Of a stretch of 52,165 bases of DNA, positions 21,741 through 37,000 are shown in pieces; positions within the stretch are counted from its first letter, which is position 1; every line of letters starts with the position of its first letter. The notes under the pieces were generated by a model. It saw only the letters and a list, made by a program, of their open reading frames with translations, was not told where the DNA came from and searched no databases. The stretch is from Owenia fusiformis (lineage: Eukaryota; Annelida; Polychaeta; Sabellida; Oweniidae), in assembly GCA_903813345.2 (NCBI GenBank), contig CAIIXF020000779.1:836-53000 (forward strand), in the 5' to 3' direction. Position numbers and translations under genes: made by a program.

Positions 21741-24320
21741 TTAGCAACAGGGTGGTGACAGTACTAGGGTGGGAAATAGCGTTATTTTTGTAAAAATTAC
21801 ACTTTCTTAGCAATGTGTACCTTGCATCTCTAAGAAAAATCAAATCATCCGAAGAATTAGCAATTTAGATTTTCGCTGATTCAGCATTTTTCATTTTTTA
21901 CCTAAAAATCACAGGTTTTGACCATTTTTGGCCTGTATTTCGTTACAGGATAGCACAAAAGGGCTGTTAGTGCTGGTTTTAAGAGGTTGTTGACAGGCTT
22001 TTATCAAATTATTACCGAATTTAAGGATTCAGCCATTATCATAGCATGTAATACAGCTTTTTCCTTTGTGTCTGAATTTTTCTTGAAAATATATGACAAA
22101 ATTGACACATTTAACCCCATAGACTGATCAAATATGGCTGAAAACAGTTACAAACATGCATGTAATTAAAACAAGAACATTGCTTTGCAAAACTGATATG
22201 ATAATTTAATATAGAAGCTCATTTACTGAAAATTAATCACTAAATAATGGCTAATTTGGGGTAATCTCTGACCGAAAATGACTAGATTTGACCATTTTTT
22301 TGTTTCATGGTTCAGTGATTTTGGCAATAAACATTATGGAAGTACGAATAAACGTTTTGACATGCTAAATGTTGTGAATTTTTGTTAAGCCATAGCGAGT
22401 AGCAGTATTTCTATTGCAAAAATGGTCAGTTATGTATAAAACTGCATGGCCCTAAAATAAATGACCCCGGGGTTAACAAAGCAGCTATAAAAGCTCTTCT
22501 ATTGGTGCGATTGGGCTTAAATTGCACAAAAAGTCTTGAAACACTCTAATGTTTAAGAAAAACAAGATTTCTGGCACAAAATCATTCAACCGTGTCACTA
22601 TTAGCAACAGGGTGGTGACAGTACTAGGGTGGGAAATAGCGTTATTTTTGTAAAAATTACACTTTCTTAGCAATGTGTACCTTGCATCTCTAAGAAAAAT
22701 CAAATCATCCGAAGAATTAGCAATTTAGATTTTCGCTGATTCAGCATTTTTCATTTTTTACCTAAAAATCACAGGTTTTGACCATTTTTGGCCTGTATTT
22801 CGTTACAGGATAGCACAAAAGGGCTGTTAGTGCTGGTTTTAAGAGGTTGTTGACAGGCTTTTATCAAATTATTACCGAATTTAAGGATTCAGCCATTATC
22901 ATAGCATGTAATACAGCTTTTTCCTTTGTGTCTGAATTTTTCTTGAAAATATATGACAAAATTGACACATTTAACCCCATAGACTGATCAAATATGGCTG
23001 AAAACAGTTACAAACATGCATGTAATTAAAACAAGAACATTGCTTTGCAAAACTGATATGATAATTTAATATAGAAGCTCATTTACTGAAAATTAATCAC
23101 TAAATAATGGCTAATTTGGGGTAATCTCTGACCGAAAATGACTAGATTTGACCATTTTTTTGTTTCATGGTTCAGTGATTTTGGCAATAAACATTATGGA
23201 AGTACGAATAAACGTTTTGACATGCTAAATGTTGTGAATTTTTGTTAAGCCATAGCGAGTAGCAGTATTTCTATTGCAAAAATGGTCAGTTATGTATAAA
23301 ACTGCATGGCCCTAAAATAAATGACCCCGGGGTTAACAAAGCAGCTATAAAAGCTCTTCTATTGGTGCGATTGGGCTTAAATTGCACAAAAAGTCTTGAA
23401 ACACTCTAATGTTTAAGAAAAACAAGATTTCTGGCACAAAATCATTCAACCGTGTCACTATTAGCAACAGGGTGGTGACAGTACTAGGGTGGGAAATAGC
23501 GTTATTTTTGTAAAAATTACACTTTCTTAGCAATGTGTACCTTGCATCTCTAAGAAAAATCAAATCATCCGAAGAATTAGCAATTTAGATTTTCGCTGAT
23601 TCAGCATTTTTCATTTTTTACCTAAAAATCACAGGTTTTGACCATTTTTGGCCTGTATTTCGTTACAGGATAGCACAAAAGGGCTGTTAGTGCTGGTTTT
23701 AAGAGGTTGTTGACAGGCTTTTATCAAATTATTACCGAATTTAAGGATTCAGCCATTATCATAGCATGTAATACAGCTTTTTCCTTTGTGTCTGAATTTT
23801 TCTTGAAAATATATGACAAAATTGACACATTTAACCCCATAGACTGATCAAATATGGCTGAAAACAGTTACAAACATGCATGTAATTAAAACAAGAACAT
23901 TGCTTTGCAAAACTGATATGATAATTTAATATAGAAGCTCATTTACTGAAAATTAATCACTAAATAATGGCTAATTTGGGGTAATCTCTGACCGAAAATG
24001 ACTAGATTTGACCATTTTTTTGTTTCATGGTTCAGTGATTTTGGCAATAAACATTATGGAAGTACGAATAAACGTTTTGACATGCTAAATGTTGTGAATT
24101 TTTGTTAAGCCATAGCGAGTAGCAGTATTTCTATTGCAAAAATGGTCAGTTATGTATAAAACTGCATGGCCCTAAAATAAATGACCCCGGGGTTAACAAA
24201 GCAGCTATAAAAGCTCTTCTATTGGTGCGATTGGGCTTAAATTGCACAAAAAGTCTTGAAACACTCTAATGTTTAAGAAAAACAAGATTTCTGGCACAAA
24301 ATCATTCAACCGTGTCACTA
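21741..24320 (+). repeat. A-run 9 (3 A modules)
   Basis: Modules start at 21741, 22601 and 23461. Confidence 0.95.
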
Positions 24321-24780
24321 TTAGAATATAGTCCGGAGTAGGGATACTAGCGGTTACCGTTGGTTATTTGGTTTTCTGTATAAAAAAGCTTTTCTCCTTT
24401 TCTGTCCCGTCGCAGCGCCATCTAGTGTTTGATAAATGAATCAAGGTTTATTTTCGATAGGGTAAGTACTAATCTATCAGGAAACATTTACAAGTTTGGT
24501 TAGAAACAGAATTTTTATAGATGGCGGAGTGATTTTTGAGACTATGTAGAGCAGAATAATTTTCTGAAACAGGTAGCTTTACGGTGGTAGCTCTCTCCAG
24601 ATTCAGTTATCTCAAAAACGGTGTGGTCACCGTATGCTTATTTTGTAACGGCAAGCTAGACAAGACTCCAATGAACACTGGGCACTGTTTCGCTGAGCTA
24701 GATCTGTGCCCATGAATATATTATGAAATGAAACGTTATAATGGTCGTCAATGGGATTTTTTACTGCAATCTTGACCCTA
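24321..24780 (+). repeat. Module B, copy 9
   Basis: Full-length 460-bp copy. Confidence 0.95.
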
Positions 24781-26500
24781 TTAGCAACAGGGTGGTGACA
24801 GTACTAGGGTGGGAAATAGCGTTATTTTTGTAAAAATTACACTTTCTTAGCAATGTGTACCTTGCATCTCTAAGAAAAATCAAATCATCCGAAGAATTAG
24901 CAATTTAGATTTTCGCTGATTCAGCATTTTTCATTTTTTACCTAAAAATCACAGGTTTTGACCATTTTTGGCCTGTATTTCGTTACAGGATAGCACAAAA
25001 GGGCTGTTAGTGCTGGTTTTAAGAGGTTGTTGACAGGCTTTTATCAAATTATTACCGAATTTAAGGATTCAGCCATTATCATAGCATGTAATACAGCTTT
25101 TTCCTTTGTGTCTGAATTTTTCTTGAAAATATATGACAAAATTGACACATTTAACCCCATAGACTGATCAAATATGGCTGAAAACAGTTACAAACATGCA
25201 TGTAATTAAAACAAGAACATTGCTTTGCAAAACTGATATGATAATTTAATATAGAAGCTCATTTACTGAAAATTAATCACTAAATAATGGCTAATTTGGG
25301 GTAATCTCTGACCGAAAATGACTAGATTTGACCATTTTTTTGTTTCATGGTTCAGTGATTTTGGCAATAAACATTATGGAAGTACGAATAAACGTTTTGA
25401 CATGCTAAATGTTGTGAATTTTTGTTAAGCCATAGCGAGTAGCAGTATTTCTATTGCAAAAATGGTCAGTTATGTATAAAACTGCATGGCCCTAAAATAA
25501 ATGACCCCGGGGTTAACAAAGCAGCTATAAAAGCTCTTCTATTGGTGCGATTGGGCTTAAATTGCACAAAAAGTCTTGAAACACTCTAATGTTTAAGAAA
25601 AACAAGATTTCTGGCACAAAATCATTCAACCGTGTCACTATTAGCAACAGGGTGGTGACAGTACTAGGGTGGGAAATAGCGTTATTTTTGTAAAAATTAC
25701 ACTTTCTTAGCAATGTGTACCTTGCATCTCTAAGAAAAATCAAATCATCCGAAGAATTAGCAATTTAGATTTTCGCTGATTCAGCATTTTTCATTTTTTA
25801 CCTAAAAATCACAGGTTTTGACCATTTTTGGCCTGTATTTCGTTACAGGATAGCACAAAAGGGCTGTTAGTGCTGGTTTTAAGAGGTTGTTGACAGGCTT
25901 TTATCAAATTATTACCGAATTTAAGGATTCAGCCATTATCATAGCATGTAATACAGCTTTTTCCTTTGTGTCTGAATTTTTCTTGAAAATATATGACAAA
26001 ATTGACACATTTAACCCCATAGACTGATCAAATATGGCTGAAAACAGTTACAAACATGCATGTAATTAAAACAAGAACATTGCTTTGCAAAACTGATATG
26101 ATAATTTAATATAGAAGCTCATTTACTGAAAATTAATCACTAAATAATGGCTAATTTGGGGTAATCTCTGACCGAAAATGACTAGATTTGACCATTTTTT
26201 TGTTTCATGGTTCAGTGATTTTGGCAATAAACATTATGGAAGTACGAATAAACGTTTTGACATGCTAAATGTTGTGAATTTTTGTTAAGCCATAGCGAGT
26301 AGCAGTATTTCTATTGCAAAAATGGTCAGTTATGTATAAAACTGCATGGCCCTAAAATAAATGACCCCGGGGTTAACAAAGCAGCTATAAAAGCTCTTCT
26401 ATTGGTGCGATTGGGCTTAAATTGCACAAAAAGTCTTGAAACACTCTAATGTTTAAGAAAAACAAGATTTCTGGCACAAAATCATTCAACCGTGTCACTA
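24781..26500 (+). repeat. A-run 10 (2 A modules)
   Basis: Modules start at 24781 and 25641. Confidence 0.95.
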
Positions 26501-26960
26501 TTAGAATATAGTCCGGAGTAGGGATACTAGCGGTTACCGTTGGTTATTTGGTTTTCTGTATAAAAAAGCTTTTCTCCTTTTCTGTCCCGTCGCAGCGCCA
26601 TCTAGTGTTTGATAAATGAATCAAGGTTTATTTTCGATAGGGTAAGTACTAATCTATCAGGAAACATTTACAAGTTTGGTTAGAAACAGAATTTTTATAG
26701 ATGGCGGAGTGATTTTTGAGACTATGTAGAGCAGAATAATTTTCTGAAACAGGTAGCTTTACGGTGGTAGCTCTCTCCAGATTCAGTTATCTCAAAAACG
26801 GTGTGGTCACCGTATGCTTATTTTGTAACGGCAAGCTAGACAAGACTCCAATGAACACTGGGCACTGTTTCGCTGAGCTAGATCTGTGCCCATGAATATA
26901 TTATGAAATGAAACGTTATAATGGTCGTCAATGGGATTTTTTACTGCAATCTTGACCCTA
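26501..26960 (+). repeat. Module B, copy 10
   Basis: Full-length 460-bp copy. It opens the densest B region: four Bs within 26501-30460. Confidence 0.95.
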
Positions 26961-27820
26961 TTAGCAACAGGGTGGTGACAGTACTAGGGTGGGAAATAGC
27001 GTTATTTTTGTAAAAATTACACTTTCTTAGCAATGTGTACCTTGCATCTCTAAGAAAAATCAAATCATCCGAAGAATTAGCAATTTAGATTTTCGCTGAT
27101 TCAGCATTTTTCATTTTTTACCTAAAAATCACAGGTTTTGACCATTTTTGGCCTGTATTTCGTTACAGGATAGCACAAAAGGGCTGTTAGTGCTGGTTTT
27201 AAGAGGTTGTTGACAGGCTTTTATCAAATTATTACCGAATTTAAGGATTCAGCCATTATCATAGCATGTAATACAGCTTTTTCCTTTGTGTCTGAATTTT
27301 TCTTGAAAATATATGACAAAATTGACACATTTAACCCCATAGACTGATCAAATATGGCTGAAAACAGTTACAAACATGCATGTAATTAAAACAAGAACAT
27401 TGCTTTGCAAAACTGATATGATAATTTAATATAGAAGCTCATTTACTGAAAATTAATCACTAAATAATGGCTAATTTGGGGTAATCTCTGACCGAAAATG
27501 ACTAGATTTGACCATTTTTTTGTTTCATGGTTCAGTGATTTTGGCAATAAACATTATGGAAGTACGAATAAACGTTTTGACATGCTAAATGTTGTGAATT
27601 TTTGTTAAGCCATAGCGAGTAGCAGTATTTCTATTGCAAAAATGGTCAGTTATGTATAAAACTGCATGGCCCTAAAATAAATGACCCCGGGGTTAACAAA
27701 GCAGCTATAAAAGCTCTTCTATTGGTGCGATTGGGCTTAAATTGCACAAAAAGTCTTGAAACACTCTAATGTTTAAGAAAAACAAGATTTCTGGCACAAA
27801 ATCATTCAACCGTGTCACTA
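26961..27820 (+). repeat. A-run 11 (single A module)
   Basis: One A between two Bs. Confidence 0.95.
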
Positions 27821-28280
27821 TTAGAATATAGTCCGGAGTAGGGATACTAGCGGTTACCGTTGGTTATTTGGTTTTCTGTATAAAAAAGCTTTTCTCCTTT
27901 TCTGTCCCGTCGCAGCGCCATCTAGTGTTTGATAAATGAATCAAGGTTTATTTTCGATAGGGTAAGTACTAATCTATCAGGAAACATTTACAAGTTTGGT
28001 TAGAAACAGAATTTTTATAGATGGCGGAGTGATTTTTGAGACTATGTAGAGCAGAATAATTTTCTGAAACAGGTAGCTTTACGGTGGTAGCTCTCTCCAG
28101 ATTCAGTTATCTCAAAAACGGTGTGGTCACCGTATGCTTATTTTGTAACGGCAAGCTAGACAAGACTCCAATGAACACTGGGCACTGTTTCGCTGAGCTA
28201 GATCTGTGCCCATGAATATATTATGAAATGAAACGTTATAATGGTCGTCAATGGGATTTTTTACTGCAATCTTGACCCTA
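27821..28280 (+). repeat. Module B, copy 11
   Basis: Full-length 460-bp copy. Confidence 0.95.
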
Positions 28281-30000
28281 TTAGCAACAGGGTGGTGACA
28301 GTACTAGGGTGGGAAATAGCGTTATTTTTGTAAAAATTACACTTTCTTAGCAATGTGTACCTTGCATCTCTAAGAAAAATCAAATCATCCGAAGAATTAG
28401 CAATTTAGATTTTCGCTGATTCAGCATTTTTCATTTTTTACCTAAAAATCACAGGTTTTGACCATTTTTGGCCTGTATTTCGTTACAGGATAGCACAAAA
28501 GGGCTGTTAGTGCTGGTTTTAAGAGGTTGTTGACAGGCTTTTATCAAATTATTACCGAATTTAAGGATTCAGCCATTATCATAGCATGTAATACAGCTTT
28601 TTCCTTTGTGTCTGAATTTTTCTTGAAAATATATGACAAAATTGACACATTTAACCCCATAGACTGATCAAATATGGCTGAAAACAGTTACAAACATGCA
28701 TGTAATTAAAACAAGAACATTGCTTTGCAAAACTGATATGATAATTTAATATAGAAGCTCATTTACTGAAAATTAATCACTAAATAATGGCTAATTTGGG
28801 GTAATCTCTGACCGAAAATGACTAGATTTGACCATTTTTTTGTTTCATGGTTCAGTGATTTTGGCAATAAACATTATGGAAGTACGAATAAACGTTTTGA
28901 CATGCTAAATGTTGTGAATTTTTGTTAAGCCATAGCGAGTAGCAGTATTTCTATTGCAAAAATGGTCAGTTATGTATAAAACTGCATGGCCCTAAAATAA
29001 ATGACCCCGGGGTTAACAAAGCAGCTATAAAAGCTCTTCTATTGGTGCGATTGGGCTTAAATTGCACAAAAAGTCTTGAAACACTCTAATGTTTAAGAAA
29101 AACAAGATTTCTGGCACAAAATCATTCAACCGTGTCACTATTAGCAACAGGGTGGTGACAGTACTAGGGTGGGAAATAGCGTTATTTTTGTAAAAATTAC
29201 ACTTTCTTAGCAATGTGTACCTTGCATCTCTAAGAAAAATCAAATCATCCGAAGAATTAGCAATTTAGATTTTCGCTGATTCAGCATTTTTCATTTTTTA
29301 CCTAAAAATCACAGGTTTTGACCATTTTTGGCCTGTATTTCGTTACAGGATAGCACAAAAGGGCTGTTAGTGCTGGTTTTAAGAGGTTGTTGACAGGCTT
29401 TTATCAAATTATTACCGAATTTAAGGATTCAGCCATTATCATAGCATGTAATACAGCTTTTTCCTTTGTGTCTGAATTTTTCTTGAAAATATATGACAAA
29501 ATTGACACATTTAACCCCATAGACTGATCAAATATGGCTGAAAACAGTTACAAACATGCATGTAATTAAAACAAGAACATTGCTTTGCAAAACTGATATG
29601 ATAATTTAATATAGAAGCTCATTTACTGAAAATTAATCACTAAATAATGGCTAATTTGGGGTAATCTCTGACCGAAAATGACTAGATTTGACCATTTTTT
29701 TGTTTCATGGTTCAGTGATTTTGGCAATAAACATTATGGAAGTACGAATAAACGTTTTGACATGCTAAATGTTGTGAATTTTTGTTAAGCCATAGCGAGT
29801 AGCAGTATTTCTATTGCAAAAATGGTCAGTTATGTATAAAACTGCATGGCCCTAAAATAAATGACCCCGGGGTTAACAAAGCAGCTATAAAAGCTCTTCT
29901 ATTGGTGCGATTGGGCTTAAATTGCACAAAAAGTCTTGAAACACTCTAATGTTTAAGAAAAACAAGATTTCTGGCACAAAATCATTCAACCGTGTCACTA
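28281..30000 (+). repeat. A-run 12 (2 A modules)
   Basis: Modules start at 28281 and 29141. Confidence 0.95.
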
Positions 30001-30460
30001 TTAGAATATAGTCCGGAGTAGGGATACTAGCGGTTACCGTTGGTTATTTGGTTTTCTGTATAAAAAAGCTTTTCTCCTTTTCTGTCCCGTCGCAGCGCCA
30101 TCTAGTGTTTGATAAATGAATCAAGGTTTATTTTCGATAGGGTAAGTACTAATCTATCAGGAAACATTTACAAGTTTGGTTAGAAACAGAATTTTTATAG
30201 ATGGCGGAGTGATTTTTGAGACTATGTAGAGCAGAATAATTTTCTGAAACAGGTAGCTTTACGGTGGTAGCTCTCTCCAGATTCAGTTATCTCAAAAACG
30301 GTGTGGTCACCGTATGCTTATTTTGTAACGGCAAGCTAGACAAGACTCCAATGAACACTGGGCACTGTTTCGCTGAGCTAGATCTGTGCCCATGAATATA
30401 TTATGAAATGAAACGTTATAATGGTCGTCAATGGGATTTTTTACTGCAATCTTGACCCTA
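30001..30460 (+). repeat. Module B, copy 12
   Basis: Full-length 460-bp copy. Confidence 0.95.
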
Positions 30461-31320
30461 TTAGCAACAGGGTGGTGACAGTACTAGGGTGGGAAATAGC
30501 GTTATTTTTGTAAAAATTACACTTTCTTAGCAATGTGTACCTTGCATCTCTAAGAAAAATCAAATCATCCGAAGAATTAGCAATTTAGATTTTCGCTGAT
30601 TCAGCATTTTTCATTTTTTACCTAAAAATCACAGGTTTTGACCATTTTTGGCCTGTATTTCGTTACAGGATAGCACAAAAGGGCTGTTAGTGCTGGTTTT
30701 AAGAGGTTGTTGACAGGCTTTTATCAAATTATTACCGAATTTAAGGATTCAGCCATTATCATAGCATGTAATACAGCTTTTTCCTTTGTGTCTGAATTTT
30801 TCTTGAAAATATATGACAAAATTGACACATTTAACCCCATAGACTGATCAAATATGGCTGAAAACAGTTACAAACATGCATGTAATTAAAACAAGAACAT
30901 TGCTTTGCAAAACTGATATGATAATTTAATATAGAAGCTCATTTACTGAAAATTAATCACTAAATAATGGCTAATTTGGGGTAATCTCTGACCGAAAATG
31001 ACTAGATTTGACCATTTTTTTGTTTCATGGTTCAGTGATTTTGGCAATAAACATTATGGAAGTACGAATAAACGTTTTGACATGCTAAATGTTGTGAATT
31101 TTTGTTAAGCCATAGCGAGTAGCAGTATTTCTATTGCAAAAATGGTCAGTTATGTATAAAACTGCATGGCCCTAAAATAAATGACCCCGGGGTTAACAAA
31201 GCAGCTATAAAAGCTCTTCTATTGGTGCGATTGGGCTTAAATTGCACAAAAAGTCTTGAAACACTCTAATGTTTAAGAAAAACAAGATTTCTGGCACAAA
31301 ATCATTCAACCGTGTCACTA
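30461..31320 (+). repeat. A-run 13 (single A module)
   Basis: One A between two Bs. The A-A-B-A-B block at 24781-28280 recurs immediately at 28281-31780, a 3500-bp tandem repeat of the module pattern. Confidence 0.95.
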
Positions 31321-31780
31321 TTAGAATATAGTCCGGAGTAGGGATACTAGCGGTTACCGTTGGTTATTTGGTTTTCTGTATAAAAAAGCTTTTCTCCTTT
31401 TCTGTCCCGTCGCAGCGCCATCTAGTGTTTGATAAATGAATCAAGGTTTATTTTCGATAGGGTAAGTACTAATCTATCAGGAAACATTTACAAGTTTGGT
31501 TAGAAACAGAATTTTTATAGATGGCGGAGTGATTTTTGAGACTATGTAGAGCAGAATAATTTTCTGAAACAGGTAGCTTTACGGTGGTAGCTCTCTCCAG
31601 ATTCAGTTATCTCAAAAACGGTGTGGTCACCGTATGCTTATTTTGTAACGGCAAGCTAGACAAGACTCCAATGAACACTGGGCACTGTTTCGCTGAGCTA
31701 GATCTGTGCCCATGAATATATTATGAAATGAAACGTTATAATGGTCGTCAATGGGATTTTTTACTGCAATCTTGACCCTA
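31321..31780 (+). repeat. Module B, copy 13
   Basis: Full-length 460-bp copy. Confidence 0.95.
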
Positions 31781-34700
31781 TTAGCAACAGGGTGGTGACA
31801 GTACTAGGGTGGGAAATAGCGTTATTTTTGTAAAAATTACACTTTCTTAGCAATGTGTACCTTGCATCTCTAAGAAAAATCAAATCATCCGAAGAATTAG
31901 CAATTTAGATTTTCGCTGATTCAGCATTTTTCATTTTTTACCTAAAAATCACAGGTTTTGACCATTTTTGGCCTGTATTTCGTTACAGGATAGCACAAAA
32001 GGGCTGTTAGTGCTGGTTTTAAGAGGTTGTTGACAGGCTTTTATCAAATTATTACCGAATTTAAGGATTCAGCCATTATCATAGCATGTAATACAGCTTT
32101 TTCCTTTGTGTCTGAATTTTTCTTGAAAATATATGACAAAATTGACACATTTAACCCCATAGACTGATCAAATATGGCTGAAAACAGTTACAAACATGCA
32201 TGTAATTAAAACAAGAACATTGCTTTGCAAAACTGATATGATAATTTAATATAGAAGCTCATTTACTGAAAATTAATCACTAAATAATGGCTAATTTGGG
32301 GTAATCTCTGACCGAAAATGACTAGATTTGACCATTTTTTTGTTTCATGGTTCAGTGATTTTGGCAATAAACATTATGGAAGTACGAATAAACGTTTTGA
32401 CATGCTAAATGTTGTGAATTTTTGTTAAGCCATAGCGAGTAGCAGTATTTCTATTGCAAAAATGGTCAGTTATGTATAAAACTGCATGGCCCTAAAATAA
32501 ATGACCCCGGGGTTAACAAAGCAGCTATAAAAGCTCTTCTATTGGTGCGATTGGGCTTAAATTGCACAAAAAGTCTTGAAACACTCTAATGTTTAAGAAA
32601 AACAAGATTTCTGGCACAAAATCATTCAACCGTGTCACTATTAGCAACAGGGTGGTGACAGTACTAGGGTGGGAAATAGCGTTATTTTTGTAAAAATTAC
32701 ACTTTCTTAGCAATGTGTACCTTGCATCTCTAAGAAAAATCAAATCATCCGAAGAATTAGCAATTTAGATTTTCGCTGATTCAGCATTTTTCATTTTTTA
32801 CCTAAAAATCACAGGTTTTGACCATTTTTGGCCTGTATTTCGTTACAGGATAGCACAAAAGGGCTGTTAGTGCTGGTTTTAAGAGGTTGTTGACAGGCTT
32901 TTATCAAATTATTACCGAATTTAAGGATTCAGCCATTATCATAGCATGTAATACAGCTTTTTCCTTTGTGTCTGAATTTTTCTTGAAAATATATGACAAA
33001 ATTGACACATTTAACCCCATAGACTGATCAAATATGGCTGAAAACAGTTACAAACATGCATGTAATTAAAACAAGAACATTGCTTTGCAAAACTGATATG
33101 ATAATTTAATATAGAAGCTCATTTACTGAAAATTAATCACTAAATAATGGCTAATTTGGGGTAATCTCTGACCGAAAATGACTAGATTTGACCATTTTTT
33201 TGTTTCATGGTTCAGTGATTTTGGCAATAAACATTATGGAAGTACGAATAAACGTTTTGACATGCTAAATGTTGTGAATTTTTGTTAAGCCATAGCGAGT
33301 AGCAGTATTTCTATTGCAAAAATGGTCAGTTATGTATAAAACTGCATGGCCCTAAAATAAATGACCCCGGGGTTAACAAAGCAGCTATAAAAGCTCTTCT
33401 ATTGGTGCGATTGGGCTTAAATTGCACAAAAAGTCTTGAAACACTCTAATGTTTAAGAAAAACAAGATTTCTGGCACAAAATCATTCAACCGTGTCACTA
33501 TTAGCAACAGGGTGGTGACAGTACTAGGGTGGGAAATAGCGTTATTTTTGTAAAAATTACACTTTCTTAGCAATGTGTACCTTGCATCTCTAAGAAAAAT
33601 CAAATCATCCGAAGAATTAGCAATTTAGATTTTCGCTGATTCAGCATTTTTCATTTTTTACCTAAAAATCACAGGTTTTGACCATTTTTGGCCTGTATTT
33701 CGTTACAGGATAGCACAAAAGGGCTGTTAGTGCTGGTTTTAAGAGGTTGTTGACAGGCTTTTATCAAATTATTACCGAATTTAAGGATTCAGCCATTATC
33801 ATAGCATGTAATACAGCTTTTTCCTTTGTGTCTGAATTTTTCTTGAAAATATATGACAAAATTGACACATTTAACCCCATAGACTGATCAAATATGGCTG
33901 AAAACAGTTACAAACATGCATGTAATTAAAACAAGAACATTGCTTTGCAAAACTGATATGATAATTTAATATAGAAGCTCATTTACTGAAAATTAATCAC
34001 TAAATAATGGCTAATTTGGGGTAATCTCTGACCGAAAATGACTAGATTTGACCATTTTTTTGTTTCATGGTTCAGTGATTTTGGCAATAAACATTATGGA
34101 AGTACGAATAAACGTTTTGACATGCTAAATGTTGTGAATTTTTGTTAAGCCATAGCGAGTAGCAGTATTTCTATTGCAAAAATGGTCAGTTATGTATAAA
34201 ACTGCATGGCCCTAAAATAAATGACCCCGGGGTTAACAAAGCAGCTATAAAAGCTCTTCTATTGGTGCGATTGGGCTTAAATTGCACAAAAAGTCTTGAA
34301 ACACTCTAATGTTTAAGAAAAACAAGATTTCTGGCACAAAATCATTCAACCGTGTCACTATTAGCAACAGGGTGGTGACAGTACTAGGGTGGGAAATAGC
34401 GTTATTTTTGTAAAAATTACACTTTCTTAGCAATGTGTACCTTGCATCTCTAAGAAAAATCAAATCATCCGAAGAATTAGCAATTTAGATTTTCGCTGAT
34501 TCAGCATTTTTCATTTTTTACCTAAAAATCACAGGTTTTGACCATTTTTGGCCTGTATTTCGTTACAGGATAGCACAAAAGGGCTGTTAGTGCTGGTTTT
34601 AAGAGGTTGTTGACAGGCTTTTATCAAATTATTACCGAATTTAAGGATTCAGCCATTATCATAGCATGTAATACAGCTTTTTCCTTTGTGTCTGAATTTT

Positions 34701-35220
34701 TCTTGAAAATATATGACAAAATTGACACATTTAACCCCATAGACTGATCAAATATGGCTGAAAACAGTTACAAACATGCATGTAATTAAAACAAGAACAT
34801 TGCTTTGCAAAACTGATATGATAATTTAATATAGAAGCTCATTTACTGAAAATTAATCACTAAATAATGGCTAATTTGGGGTAATCTCTGACCGAAAATG
34901 ACTAGATTTGACCATTTTTTTGTTTCATGGTTCAGTGATTTTGGCAATAAACATTATGGAAGTACGAATAAACGTTTTGACATGCTAAATGTTGTGAATT
35001 TTTGTTAAGCCATAGCGAGTAGCAGTATTTCTATTGCAAAAATGGTCAGTTATGTATAAAACTGCATGGCCCTAAAATAAATGACCCCGGGGTTAACAAA
35101 GCAGCTATAAAAGCTCTTCTATTGGTGCGATTGGGCTTAAATTGCACAAAAAGTCTTGAAACACTCTAATGTTTAAGAAAAACAAGATTTCTGGCACAAA
35201 ATCATTCAACCGTGTCACTA
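31781..35220 (+). repeat. A-run 14 (4 A modules)
   Basis: Modules start at 31781, 32641, 33501 and 34361. Confidence 0.95.
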
Positions 35221-35680
35221 TTAGAATATAGTCCGGAGTAGGGATACTAGCGGTTACCGTTGGTTATTTGGTTTTCTGTATAAAAAAGCTTTTCTCCTTT
35301 TCTGTCCCGTCGCAGCGCCATCTAGTGTTTGATAAATGAATCAAGGTTTATTTTCGATAGGGTAAGTACTAATCTATCAGGAAACATTTACAAGTTTGGT
35401 TAGAAACAGAATTTTTATAGATGGCGGAGTGATTTTTGAGACTATGTAGAGCAGAATAATTTTCTGAAACAGGTAGCTTTACGGTGGTAGCTCTCTCCAG
35501 ATTCAGTTATCTCAAAAACGGTGTGGTCACCGTATGCTTATTTTGTAACGGCAAGCTAGACAAGACTCCAATGAACACTGGGCACTGTTTCGCTGAGCTA
35601 GATCTGTGCCCATGAATATATTATGAAATGAAACGTTATAATGGTCGTCAATGGGATTTTTTACTGCAATCTTGACCCTA
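35221..35680 (+). repeat. Module B, copy 14
   Basis: Full-length 460-bp copy. Confidence 0.95.
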
Positions 35681-36540
35681 TTAGCAACAGGGTGGTGACA
35701 GTACTAGGGTGGGAAATAGCGTTATTTTTGTAAAAATTACACTTTCTTAGCAATGTGTACCTTGCATCTCTAAGAAAAATCAAATCATCCGAAGAATTAG
35801 CAATTTAGATTTTCGCTGATTCAGCATTTTTCATTTTTTACCTAAAAATCACAGGTTTTGACCATTTTTGGCCTGTATTTCGTTACAGGATAGCACAAAA
35901 GGGCTGTTAGTGCTGGTTTTAAGAGGTTGTTGACAGGCTTTTATCAAATTATTACCGAATTTAAGGATTCAGCCATTATCATAGCATGTAATACAGCTTT
36001 TTCCTTTGTGTCTGAATTTTTCTTGAAAATATATGACAAAATTGACACATTTAACCCCATAGACTGATCAAATATGGCTGAAAACAGTTACAAACATGCA
36101 TGTAATTAAAACAAGAACATTGCTTTGCAAAACTGATATGATAATTTAATATAGAAGCTCATTTACTGAAAATTAATCACTAAATAATGGCTAATTTGGG
36201 GTAATCTCTGACCGAAAATGACTAGATTTGACCATTTTTTTGTTTCATGGTTCAGTGATTTTGGCAATAAACATTATGGAAGTACGAATAAACGTTTTGA
36301 CATGCTAAATGTTGTGAATTTTTGTTAAGCCATAGCGAGTAGCAGTATTTCTATTGCAAAAATGGTCAGTTATGTATAAAACTGCATGGCCCTAAAATAA
36401 ATGACCCCGGGGTTAACAAAGCAGCTATAAAAGCTCTTCTATTGGTGCGATTGGGCTTAAATTGCACAAAAAGTCTTGAAACACTCTAATGTTTAAGAAA
36501 AACAAGATTTCTGGCACAAAATCATTCAACCGTGTCACTA
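35681..36540 (+). repeat. A-run 15 (single A module)
   Basis: One A between two Bs. Confidence 0.95.
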
Positions 36541-37000
36541 TTAGAATATAGTCCGGAGTAGGGATACTAGCGGTTACCGTTGGTTATTTGGTTTTCTGTA
36601 TAAAAAAGCTTTTCTCCTTTTCTGTCCCGTCGCAGCGCCATCTAGTGTTTGATAAATGAATCAAGGTTTATTTTCGATAGGGTAAGTACTAATCTATCAG
36701 GAAACATTTACAAGTTTGGTTAGAAACAGAATTTTTATAGATGGCGGAGTGATTTTTGAGACTATGTAGAGCAGAATAATTTTCTGAAACAGGTAGCTTT
36801 ACGGTGGTAGCTCTCTCCAGATTCAGTTATCTCAAAAACGGTGTGGTCACCGTATGCTTATTTTGTAACGGCAAGCTAGACAAGACTCCAATGAACACTG
36901 GGCACTGTTTCGCTGAGCTAGATCTGTGCCCATGAATATATTATGAAATGAAACGTTATAATGGTCGTCAATGGGATTTTTTACTGCAATCTTGACCCTA
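36541..37000 (+). repeat. Module B, copy 15
   Basis: Full-length 460-bp copy. Confidence 0.95.
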